Shown here: piece after piece, positions 32,690-38,574 of the stretch
Position numbering within the stretch: the stretch's first letter is position 1
Layout: the number at the start of each line of letters is the position of its first letter
Source: Enterococcus columbae DSM 7374 = ATCC 51263
Lineage (GTDB): Bacteria > Bacillota > Bacilli > Lactobacillales > Enterococcaceae
Direction of reading: 5' to 3'
DNA: 38,574 bases
Assembly (NCBI RefSeq): GCF_000406925.1
Contig: NZ_KE136347.1
Location: forward strand, 756,199-794,772
Position numbers and translations under genes: made by a program
The notes under the pieces: model-generated
Seen by the model: the letters and a program-made list of their open reading frames with translations, nothing else
What the model was told of the DNA's origin: nothing
Database searches by the model: none

Positions 32690-34006
32690 TTACCACCCAT
32701 TCCATTGTTTAATTAATTCGTAAATTGCTTTATAGCTGCTGCTTTGAAGGTCGCTCTCTTCTACACTTTCTAAGAATATGGATTTCAATTCTTGCGGGTC
32801 ATTCATTTCACTCATTATTGAAAACAAATCTTTACCCAGATTGATCCGATCATGTTGACCAATTGCATACTTATTTACCGTTTGTGGATAAATAGCCTTC
32901 ATTCGTAATCTTAATGAATAACACCAAGTGTATAGCTGATGCATGACCGATTCATCGATTGTTTCAAAACCAAACCTATCAGCATAAAATAGCAACGATG
33001 CTTCATAAAGTTGTTTTATGTAAATGTCACCAGTTCGCCTTCCTGGGACTTCTTCTTTTTTATGGTAATTATCAATTTTATTTTTAATTTGTTCCAATAA
33101 AGCTGAATAATGCAAAGTCCACTCAAAGAAGCGTTTTCCGGCAATAATTGGTTGGGTTAATTGAAATTGGTTTAATTCCCCAGAACTGAGCAATTCACTT
33201 GAACCACTCGAATTAACTTGTTCAATGAAAATATTACTGGCTTTATGATAAATCGCATAGTTATAAGTATTCGATTGCTTGATTCCTTTGAAATACTGAA
33301 TTTTATCAGATGAATAATGTAACCCATCCCTGTTATTAAACCATCGAATGACTGGATACAAATAATTTCTAAACAAATCCTCAAGAGCATTTTGATCCAT
33401 ATCTTCCCAATCAGAAATCAATCTGATTTTTAACTGCTCAGGATCTCGAACCATTTCTCTCAAGTGGTACGATTTCAATAAATCATGAGGCTTGAGTGCT
33501 TTTCCACGTGAATTTTGTGAATCAAAGAATTGAAAGGCCTCCTGCTCACTGTCTGTCACAATCTTTACAACAGTACAATTTTTTTCAAGAAACTCTTTAT
33601 ACTTTCTTTTTTCTTCCTTGGTAAGTTCATTCACTCTCTTTTGGAGCAATTTATAATTATTGTAAATTGCATCACGAGATGACGGTTTATAATTTTCACT
33701 CAGAAGTTTTTGGCTTTTTTCACCAAGCACATAGAGTAAAATGGATAAGGTTGTAGTCCGTTGCTGTCCATCAACTAGATTATAATCGTAATGTTGGCTA
33801 TTATGATTCAATGCCCTATGCAAAATGACCGAACCTAATCTATACTCATCAATTCCTAACTTATAAGCTTCATAGGTATCTGCAAAAAGGGTATTGGTTG
33901 AACTAGATGACCAACGATATGGACGTTGATAATCAGGAATCTTTAAATTGATATTCATTAACTCTTTTACGCTGATGATTTTTAATTCGTCTTGAATTAA
34001 CGTCAA
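32690..34006 (-). CDS. DUF262 protein without a DUF1524 nuclease, first gene of the pair
   Basis: A 438-aa protein with DUF262 core LKIPDYQRPYRWSSSSTNTL (about 18-37) and NLVDGQQRTTTLSILLYVLG (about 78-97). The FDSQNSRGKALKPHDLLKSY stretch is the usual DUF262 continuation (NxRGxxLxxxDLxK). The C-terminal half is helical, and I see no DUF1524 His-Asn signature. I chose the TTG at 34006 because AAGGAGGGATG lies seven bases upstream; the ATG at 34042 overlaps the -10 box and would precede the transcription start. It is tightly coupled to the downstream DUF262-DUF1524 gene. Confidence 0.87.
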   Translation of the reverse strand: MTLIQDELKIISVKELMNINLKIPDYQRPYRWSSSSTNTLFADTYEAYKLGIDEYRLGSVILHRALNHNSQHYDYNLVDGQQRTTTLSILLYVLGEKSQKLLSENYKPSSRDAIYNNYKLLQKRVNELTKEEKRKYKEFLEKNCTVVKIVTDSEQEAFQFFDSQNSRGKALKPHDLLKSYHLREMVRDPEQLKIRLISDWEDMDQNALEDLFRNYLYPVIRWFNNRDGLHYSSDKIQYFKGIKQSNTYNYAIYHKASNIFIEQVNSSGSSELLSSGELNQFQLTQPIIAGKRFFEWTLHYSALLEQIKNKIDNYHKKEEVPGRRTGDIYIKQLYEASLLFYADRFGFETIDESVMHQLYTWCYSLRLRMKAIYPQTVNKYAIGQHDRINLGKDLFSIMSEMNDPQELKSIFLESVEESDLQSSSYKAIYELIKQWNGW

Positions 34007-34040
34007 AATACATCCCTCCTTATTGAAATCTAACTCCTTC

Positions 34041-34049
34041 ATTATAGCA
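34041..34049 (-). promoter_or_regulatory. Extended -10 promoter of the DUF262 pair
   Basis: On the minus strand TGCTATAAT (34049-34041) is a consensus extended -10. No good -35 is visible at 17 bp. Transcription should start near 34034, giving a leader of about 28 nt before the TTG start. Confidence 0.6.
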
Positions 34050-34165
34050 CATACAAACCTTCAAAAGTCCTCAATTAATAATCAGAGAACACAAGAAATA
34101 ATATGAACATGATATCCGAAAACGAACTCTAAGTAAGGTGTATCAATTGTATAGTTGTAATCTTA

Positions 34166-34288
34166 TTAGCTTTTCTTTTCTACACTAGCGTTTGGAATAT
34201 TTTTTGCATAAAATTCTGCTGATTGTTTATCATAAAAACCTTGTGCAATCACATTCCCGAACTAATCGACAACAATCCATTCTTGCAT
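34166..34288 (-). pseudogene. 41-codon small protein gene with in-frame TAG
   Basis: A strong SD (GAGGAGAAATCTAAC) precedes ATG at 34288. The frame reads MQEWIVVD, TAG (34264-34262), FGNVIAQGFYDKQSAEFYAK, NIPNASVEKKS, TAA. Without the TAG it would be a compact 40-aa protein. A recent nonsense mutation is likely. Family unknown. The rest of 34007-34411 holds the DUF262 promoter and nothing else that I recognise. Confidence 0.55.
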
Positions 34289-34411
34289 GTTAGATTTCTC
34301 CTCGTATAATATATTTAAGGTTTTTATCCTCGAAATTGAAATAGGAACCTTATGAACCTTTGTTACTTTTTTATGGTATTTCCTCATATTTTTTGAGAAA
34401 ATATAATTAAC

Positions 34412-34580
34412 GGATTGAGAGGAGAATCGTTCTATCCTTGGGTCATCAACTCGTTATCGAAAGACTGATTCCTCTCTCTGTTAGGCTGATTGCGAATGAG
34501 TTAGATGTTGAAAGGATTTATCCTTTACTCCGTATCTAGCACGAGGTAGTGACGCTTTTCAGTTGAGTGGTTCTCAATCC
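34412..34580 (+). ncRNA. Candidate IS110 bridge RNA region
   Basis: IS110-family elements express a bridge RNA of roughly 170-180 nt from the non-coding end upstream of the transposase. Here the gene-free 5' region contains a perfect 9-bp long-range pairing, GGATTGAGA (34412-34420) with TCTCAATCC (34572-34580), that brackets 169 nt and ends 24 bases before the transposase start. Inside is a hairpin AAAGGA...TCCTTT (34513-34528). Donor- and target-binding loops cannot be assigned without the element's ends. Confidence 0.55.
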
Positions 34581-34604
34581 TAAATATTACAAGAAGGTGA
34601 GTTT

Positions 34605-35792
34605 ATGCTTTATTTAGGTTTAGATATTGGTAAACGTACACATGTAGCCTCATTGATGGATAGCGAAGGAAAAATTCTTTTTAAAGGTTTTTCTTTTCAA
34701 AATTCAACAGAAGGCGCTGAAAGTCTTCTTCAACGTTTAGCTTCTTTTTGTCCCTCTACTGACGAATGCCTGATTGCTATGGAAGCAACTGGGCACTATT
34801 GGTTAGCGCTCTATGCTTTTTTGGACCAAAAAGATTACATTGTCCATGTAATCAACCCTATCCAGACAGATGGTTGGCGCAAAGGAACAGAAATTCGCAA
34901 ACGTAAAAATGACACCATTGACTCTGTTTTGATTGCTGATCTCATTCGCTATGGCTCTTTTCATAGCCATCCGAAAATCGATGAAAACTATTTTGCGCTT
35001 CGACAACTTTGTCGCTATCGAACTTATCTAGTTGGAACCGCCAGTGATTTTAAAAGAAAAATCATTGCTTTACTTGATCAAGTGTTTCCTGAATACGAAG
35101 CCTTATTTTCTTCTACTGGCATTTTTGGAAAAGCTTCTCAAACCATTCTTTCAACCTTTACAGTTCCTGAAGAATTAAACAAGATTTCTGCCGAAACACT
35201 CACACAGGTCATCCAAGAAGCAAGTCGAAAACGCTTAGGAAAACATAAAGTAGAAGCGCTAAAGCAAGCTGCTGCACAATCATTTGGTATTCGTTTCGCA
35301 CAAGATGCATTCATTTTTCAACTTCGTTCAATGTTGGATCAATTAGCTTATATTGAATTCCAAATCAAACAGACAGAAGAAGAAATCAATCATCATATGC
35401 AACTGATCGATTCAATGATTACCACTATCCCTGGAATTGGCATCGTAATTGGTGCAACTATACTCGGTGAAATTGGTGATATTCAGCGTTTTTCTAATCC
35501 CAAAAAATTGGTTGCCTACGCAGGAATCGATGCTTCGGTCACACAATCAGGAGAATACGAAGCCACACACAATGTCATGAGCAAGCGTGGTTCCCCTTAT
35601 TTGCGAAAAGCTTTATTTCAAGCTGCCCTTGTCGCATCAAGATGTGATCCTACTTTTAGAGCCTTTTATGATAAAAAACGTGCAGAAGGGAAACATCATT
35701 TCACAGCGATTGGTGCCGTTGCTAGAAAACTTTGCTATGTTATTCATGCCATTTTAACAAAGAATGAACCATGCATAATACAACAATCCTAA
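34605..35792 (+). CDS. IS110-family transposase (DEDD RuvC-like recombinase)
   Basis: A 395-aa protein with both IS110 domains. The N-terminal DEDD RuvC-like domain has Asp7 in YLGLDIGKRTH, Glu60 in IAMEATGHYW and the Asp pair in KNDTIDSVLIADLI. The C-terminal Tnp domain (transposase_20) has TTIPGIGIVIGATILGEIGD (about 270-290), FSNPKKLVAYAGIDASVTQSG and the catalytic serine region SKRGSPYLRKALFQAA. The frame is complete, so the element may be active. The SD AGAAGGTGAGTTT is good. IS110 elements recombine through a bridge RNA and make no classical inverted repeats. Confidence 0.95.
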   Translation: MLYLGLDIGKRTHVASLMDSEGKILFKGFSFQNSTEGAESLLQRLASFCPSTDECLIAMEATGHYWLALYAFLDQKDYIVHVINPIQTDGWRKGTEIRKRKNDTIDSVLIADLIRYGSFHSHPKIDENYFALRQLCRYRTYLVGTASDFKRKIIALLDQVFPEYEALFSSTGIFGKASQTILSTFTVPEELNKISAETLTQVIQEASRKRLGKHKVEALKQAAAQSFGIRFAQDAFIFQLRSMLDQLAYIEFQIKQTEEEINHHMQLIDSMITTIPGIGIVIGATILGEIGDIQRFSNPKKLVAYAGIDASVTQSGEYEATHNVMSKRGSPYLRKALFQAALVASRCDPTFRAFYDKKRAEGKHHFTAIGAVARKLCYVIHAILTKNEPCIIQQS

Positions 35793-36101
35793 AAAATTTT
35801 TAGCTTATTTAGGCTTATTTGTTGCGCACTTTTTTGTTATATCTTTTTTTTAATCTTTTTTAGTTTTTTCTGTTGACTTAATATAGTTAGTCTTTCTAAA
35901 GGGAGGTGCGGCGAAAGGATAGGAAACTCCGCACTTCCCCGCACCAAAGAAAGCAAAGAAAAAAGCCCGCTGGATTTGTTCCAGTAGGCTTCCTACAATT
36001 CTTCGCAGTTTAATAATATCACACCTATTTTTGAAAAACATTACCGCTTTTTTGAAAAGTGCCAGATAAAAGTTAGCTTCGGCAATAACAATAAAGCAAT
36101 A
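35793..36101. other. Gap after IS110 with a G+C-rich hairpin
   Basis: 35793-35880 is AT-rich and probably contains the IS110 right end, which I cannot place. 35901-35911 (GGGAGGTGCGG) and 35929-35939 (CCGCACTTCCC) form an 11-bp stem with one G-T pair; CCGCACC at 35938-35944 offers a competing 3' arm. The hairpin is much richer in G+C than its surroundings. Function unknown. Confidence 0.5.
35963..35991 (-). terminator. Terminator of the 36102-36695 gene
   Basis: AAGCC-cg-CTGG (35963-35973) and CCAG-ta-GGCTT (35981-35991) form a stem with a small internal loop, followed on the minus strand by TTTTTTC. Confidence 0.7.
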
Positions 36102-36695
36102 CTATGATTTCGGTATTAATTGCTTTAACGTTTCCATTCCTACACCAGATCTATAGGCATTCCAATATATTGACTGTGTATCAAATGCAAACTTGGTTTC
36201 TGCATAATAGGCTTTTGACAAATTAAAAATATCTCTTAAATGCTGATTATCTATCTGGGTATCATCAACATTAAGATATTTATTGATATCAATTTTACAA
36301 AAAATCAATGTTTTATAATCTTTTCTGATTTTTCGGTACTGATACTTCGATTTATCTACTCCATCTTCATCTGGCACAAAATAAACATTAGTGTAAAACT
36401 GAGTATTGACTTTTCTTCCTGAATCCAGAACTGGACAGTTCGAATCATTCATTTTACAAATATCCTTTTCAATTTCATCTCTTCCGTCAATACTTGCTCC
36501 TACTTGTACACATTCATATTCAACTTCTGAATCATATTTACCAAATAAAGCCCATAAATATATAACAGAATCATTATCCATCCACTCTATATCATCTTCT
36601 ACAATTTTTACAATCGGAACCAAATAATCCTCTTTCTCTAAATCAGAGAATTTTCTTTTTTTTACTGCGTCTTTATATAATTCTTTCTGTTCCAC
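36102..36695 (-). CDS. Hypothetical protein, family not recognised
   Basis: A 197-aa soluble protein, rich in Asp, Glu, Lys and Tyr. Noticeable stretches are SVIYLWALFGKYDSEVEYEC (about 43-62), CVQVGASIDGRDEIEKDIC, and LIFCKIDINKYLNVDDTQ; the alternating strands suggest an alpha/beta fold. No catalytic motif stands out. The start is uncertain: GTG at 36695 lies nine bases after AAAGG, while ATGs at 36701 and 36704 are too close to it. It is followed by a terminator and is divergent from the SymE-like gene. Confidence 0.65.
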   Translation of the reverse strand: MEQKELYKDAVKKRKFSDLEKEDYLVPIVKIVEDDIEWMDNDSVIYLWALFGKYDSEVEYECVQVGASIDGRDEIEKDICKMNDSNCPVLDSGRKVNTQFYTNVYFVPDEDGVDKSKYQYRKIRKDYKTLIFCKIDINKYLNVDDTQIDNQHLRDIFNLSKAYYAETKFAFDTQSIYWNAYRSGVGMETLKQLIPKS

Positions 36696-36783
36696 TTTCA
36701 TCATCCTTTCAAACACGAATCAATTTATTATAACATTTTCAACTTTTCAAATCGAGCTCAAAATGATATACTAGTCATGGTAG

Positions 36784-36813
36784 CATTGGTAGCCGGAAAG
36801 GAAGGCACCAATG
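36784..36813 (+). promoter_or_regulatory. Start-codon-sequestering hairpin of the SymE-like gene
   Basis: CATTGGT (36784-36790) pairs with ACCAATG (36807-36813, containing the ATG), and GCC (36792-36794) pairs with GGC (36804-36806), leaving one bulged A. The 9-nt loop GGAAAGGAA together with the following GG holds the Shine-Dalgarno. The 10-bp stem hides the start codon. TATACT near 36768 could be the -10 box. Confidence 0.65.
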
Positions 36814-36966
36814 AAAGAAAGACATTTAAAGATATACGAAGCACCAGGCCAAAAGAGAAACATTCCACGAATAAATCTCCAAGGCGATTGGTTATCCAAT
36901 CTCGGTTTCCAAGTCGGAGACCACATAGTCGTATCTTACAATCAAGGTATGGAATATGAGATGTAG
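36811..36966 (+). CDS. SymE-like micro-protein (type I toxin family)
   Basis: A 51-aa protein. Residues about 18-42 match the SymE toxin core: IPRINLQGDWLSNLGFQVGD followed by HIVVSYNQG (family PxINLxGxWLxxAGFxxGDxVxV), an AbrB-derived fold. E. coli SymE is an SOS-induced, RNA-linked toxin repressed by an antisense RNA; the short Firmicute versions are uncharacterised. The SD GGAAAGGAAGG is strong but lies in a hairpin that also pairs with the ATG. It precedes the 37041 gene by 74 bases on the same strand. Confidence 0.75.
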   Translation: MKERHLKIYEAPGQKRNIPRINLQGDWLSNLGFQVGDHIVVSYNQGMEYEM

Positions 36967-37040
36967 AATAACAGAAACAAGGCTAATGAATTCCTTATAG
37001 GTTTTCGCTAGCTATTATTATCTACGAGGAGGTTTTATTT

Positions 37041-37658
37041 ATGAGCTATGAAAGAATGCGCGAAGAACTCCAGAAAACCACCTGTGCCTGCGGTAAAGGC
37101 ATTGTGGTTCGTACATATTATTATGATATGAATGACTGGAACCAGACTCGTGAAGGCTACACTGATGAAGAAATCCAGTGCCCAGCCTGCAAAGAAAAAT
37201 ATCATATTGAATCGACAACTAAACACTACCCTTGTCCTCGCTGGAAGGGTGATGGTATTGTAACCAATTATTTCTTGGTACCAAATGGAAAGACTCTCCA
37301 CCTTCAGAGCAAGGTAAGCAGATCCTTCAGCTATCGCTTTAATGACTGCTGCGTTTCAGATTATCCACTTGATACCTTAAAAGCGGTTATCACCGATATG
37401 AAGGAAAACAAATACAGCACACGCTTAAGACTTGATTCCAGCAAAGAAATCGTCGGAAGATATTATCGTTCTTACAAGAAAAAGAGCCTTCCTGCTATTA
37501 TCACCATTCTTCAGGAATGCATAGACAACTACTCTTCTTACGAATGGACTTACGAGAAAATGCAGGAATACAAAAAAGCGCTTCAAAAGGAAACAGATGA
37601 GCACAATAGAATTATTAAGGAAGTCCTCTCAGAATCATATCCATTGGACTTCAAGTAA
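37041..37658 (+). CDS. Zinc-ribbon hypothetical protein of mobile-element type
   Basis: A 205-aa soluble protein. The N-terminus holds CACG (residues 15-18) and CPACKEKYHI (about 47-56), a four-Cys zinc site. The rest is basic and helical (SVSDYPLDTLK-like region, SYKKKSLPAIITILQECIDN, KMQEYKKALQKETDEHNR). I do not recognise the family. The SD GAGGAGGTTTTATTT is very strong. Codon use is slightly richer in G and C than the surroundings, suggesting a clostridial-type donor. It probably shares a transcript with the SymE-like gene. Confidence 0.75.
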   Translation: MSYERMREELQKTTCACGKGIVVRTYYYDMNDWNQTREGYTDEEIQCPACKEKYHIESTTKHYPCPRWKGDGIVTNYFLVPNGKTLHLQSKVSRSFSYRFNDCCVSDYPLDTLKAVITDMKENKYSTRLRLDSSKEIVGRYYRSYKKKSLPAIITILQECIDNYSSYEWTYEKMQEYKKALQKETDEHNRIIKEVLSESYPLDFK

Positions 37659-37664
37659 ACAAAA

Positions 37665-37700
37665 ATAGCCTGGCCGGTAAATCAATACCTGTCAGGCTAT
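37665..37700. terminator. Terminator between convergent genes
   Basis: ATAGCCTG (37665-37672) and CAGGCTAT (37693-37700) with an extra CCGGT/ACCTG inner pairing. T-tracts are CGTTTTC on plus and TTTTTG on minus. Confidence 0.65.
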
Positions 37701-37706
37701 CGTTTT

Positions 37707-37952
37707 CTAATGCATGTAATCATATGGTGATCTATACCCAGCCGGCTTAGCTGCTGCCTTCTTAATAGTTGGTACGCTATTCTCGGCTTCTTCTTGTGTT
37801 GCAAATAATCTATGTGCCTTCACCTGAATCCCACCACCATTTTCAAAACGAATCAGATGCATGCCAGCGCTTACTCTTACAACAGTGCACTGGCGTACTA
37901 TTCTGTTATTTTCTACAATATAGGCTTTATCGCCCGGTTTGAATCCTGCCAT
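37707..37952 (-). CDS. Small SH3-like protein of unknown function
   Basis: An 81-aa basic protein. MAGFKPGDKAYIVENNRIVR and QCTVVRVSAGMHLIRFENGG look like a small SH3/KOW-type barrel (about residues 1-48), followed by a helix and an Ala/Lys/Pro tail (KKAAAKPAGYRSPYDYMH). It resembles small cargo proteins of clostridial integrative elements. The SD GGAGGCGTT is good. Confidence 0.7.
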   Translation of the reverse strand: MAGFKPGDKAYIVENNRIVRQCTVVRVSAGMHLIRFENGGGIQVKAHRLFATQEEAENSVPTIKKAAAKPAGYRSPYDYMH

Positions 37953-38133
37953 AACGCCTCCAAATCTGTAAAGAAAAACCAGCTCAAAAGGGAATCAAAG
38001 CCGGCCTCTTTACTACCTATTCTGATACTACTTTTTTTCTTAGGGCTATACCTTCCACAACTCCATGCAAATATGTTTCTGACAAAAGCATACTATTACA
38101 GTTTGTTGTTGCATCCAGGAATGAATGAAATGC

Positions 38134-38277
38134 CTACTGCTGGTCCTTGGTAAGTAAACTTTCTAAATATGCCAGCGCTCTTCTCTCTTGCTGCTTTGCA
38201 GAGACATATTCTTCCGACTGAATATAATCTCTTAACGAATCATCAAAGCCATCCTTAATATATTCTTCAAGTTCCAA
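38134..38277 (-). CDS. Very small acidic helical protein
   Basis: A 47-codon ORF starting TTG at 38277 behind GGAGGTGGA (spacing about 11). It encodes MELEEYIKDGFDDSLRDYIQ, then SEEYVSAKQQERRALAYLES and LLTKDQQ, an amphipathic, charged helical protein. No ATG start exists. The long spacing makes it moderate. 37953-38133 shows nothing else. Confidence 0.5.
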   Translation of the reverse strand: MELEEYIKDGFDDSLRDYIQSEEYVSAKQQERRALAYLESLLTKDQQ

Positions 38278-38339
38278 TAGTTAATTCCACCTCCAATATC
38301 GGGATACATATTGACTGGCTCTGTTTAACAAAAAAAAAA

Positions 38340-38368
38340 ATAACTCCAGGTAGCGAACCTAGAGTTAT
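38340..38368 (-). terminator. Hairpin adjacent to the IS left end
   Basis: ATAACTCCAGGT (38340-38351) and ACCTAGAGTTAT (38357-38368) form a 12-bp stem with one mismatch. On the minus strand a run of T (38339-38330) follows, so it would terminate minus-strand transcripts leaving the IS. Confidence 0.6.
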
Positions 38369-38376
38369 GGGTCTAT

Positions 38377-38427
38377 GATATTTAGTGTTGTTACTCAAAT
38401 GGAGGATAACACTAAATATCTTTTTTT
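38377..38427 (+). terminator. Terminator inside the IS left end
   Basis: GATATTTAGTGTT (38377-38389) and AACACTAAATATC (38408-38420), an 18-nt loop, then TTTTTTT. Terminators at IS ends that block impinging transcription are well known. Confidence 0.75.
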
Positions 38428-38503
38428 ATCATCAAAATAATAGAAAAAGACATCTGTTTCCTCTATAATTAAGTCGACCAAAACCATTAAGGAGTGAAAC
38501 AAG

Positions 38504-38574
38504 ATGTCTTTACTAAATAATATCAAAAAAAACTGTCCAAGTACAACTACTTTTATCAAAAAACTTCTTTCTAT
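38504..38574 (+). CDS. IS transposase, N-terminal 23 residues only
   Basis: ATG at 38504 behind AAGGAGTGAAACA. The visible frame MSLLNNIKKNCPSTTTFIKK runs off the window. Compared with the decayed copy at 23673 it has the intact frame through the run of A. The family is not recognisable from this stretch. Confidence 0.7.
   Translation, partial: MSLLNNIKKNCPSTTTFIKKLLS

Larger units (their letters stand above)
38369..38574 (+). mobile_element. Left end of an IS element, truncated by the window edge
   Basis: GGGTCTATGATATTTAGTG (about 38369) probably starts the terminal inverted repeat. A perfect 13-bp palindrome (38377-38389 and 38408-38420) followed by seven T forms a plus-strand terminator inside the left end, which shields the transposase from read-through. 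The upstream region and transposase start match the decayed copy at 23618-23756. The family cannot be assigned from the visible part. Confidence 0.7.

Noticed and set aside
29968-34006. Methyltransferase plus DUF262 pair as a restriction-modification system
   Set aside because: The methyltransferase has no DNA-methylation catalytic motif and resembles small-molecule enzymes; the 195-bp gap also argues against one operon.
34040-34042. ATG at 34042 as start of the first DUF262 gene
   Set aside because: It overlaps the consensus extended -10 box (TGCTATAAT), so it would not be in the mRNA; the TTG at 34006 has an ideal SD.
34803-35006. Minus-strand frame inside the IS110 transposase
   Set aside because: Antisense shadow of a well-conserved coding region without an SD.
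35850-36041. 63-codon minus-strand reading frame
   Set aside because: It runs through a terminator and a G+C-rich hairpin and has no SD.
37812-38153. 113-codon plus-strand reading frame
   Set aside because: Antisense to the SH3-like gene at its start, no SD, and low-complexity hydrophobic end; not protein-like as a whole.
1-38574. tRNA, rRNA or riboswitch genes
   Set aside because: Looked for conserved cloverleaf, T-arm and aptamer motifs by eye and found none convincing.

Overview
The window looks like the accessory chromosome of a low-GC Gram-positive bacterium of the order Lactobacillales, probably an Enterococcus-like organism. The reasons are an AT-rich composition, strong AGGAGG-type ribosome binding sites, TTG and GTG starts behind good Shine-Dalgarno (SD) sequences, and Firmicute families (PadR-DUF2812, HxlR, YkvA, YcgL, an Fnr/RIC/P-type ATPase cluster). 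The genus is an inference. No rRNA, tRNA or CRISPR array was recognised.

Positions 1-24000 read as mildly mosaic housekeeping/accessory chromosome. An IS200/IS605 element (tnpA, 5' part of tnpB) opens the window. Next, mostly on the minus strand, come a TMEM175-like channel with a HIRAN protein, and a stress operon (aldo/keto reductase plus carboxymuconolactone decarboxylase-cupin). That operon sits under a perfect AdhR/NmlR-type MerR operator and behind a 36-codon stump of a DUF3737 gene. A PadR-DUF2812 pair, a DUF697 GTPase, a YkvA protein, RNase H, a Nudix hydrolase and a MATE exporter follow; the MATE gene has a promoter and a 17-bp intrinsic terminator ahead of it. After a divergent HxlR-cupin pair and an AlkD-type glycosylase comes a three-gene operon of two unrecognised proteins and a CbxX-type AAA+ ATPase (14316-17360). 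GyrI-like, GNAT, YcgL nucleotidyltransferase and DUF4268 genes lead to a decayed IS end.

Positions 23600-38574 look like an acquired segment. The same IS 5' end occurs in the same orientation at about 23618 (decayed) and at about 38449 (apparently intact, running off the window). Between them lie a Phd/YefM-ParE/RelE toxin-antitoxin pair, a decayed DUF3791 gene, an Fnr-controlled cluster (RIC-like protein, CPG-motif P-type ATPase, frameshifted metal-binding protein), an HTH gene with a decayed partner, a SAM methyltransferase, a tandem DUF262 pair resembling GmrSD/DUF1524 restriction proteins, a complete IS110-type transposase with a plausible upstream bridge-RNA region, a SymE-like micro-toxin whose start codon lies in a hairpin, and several small unrecognised genes.

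The best candidates for an undescribed system are the AAA+ operon (14316-17360) and the DUF262 pair (30903-34006). The most testable regulatory signals are the MATE attenuator (9621-9820), the SymE-like hairpin (36784-36813) and the IS110 leader (34412-34580). Everything rests on reading the sequence by eye; no database search was run.
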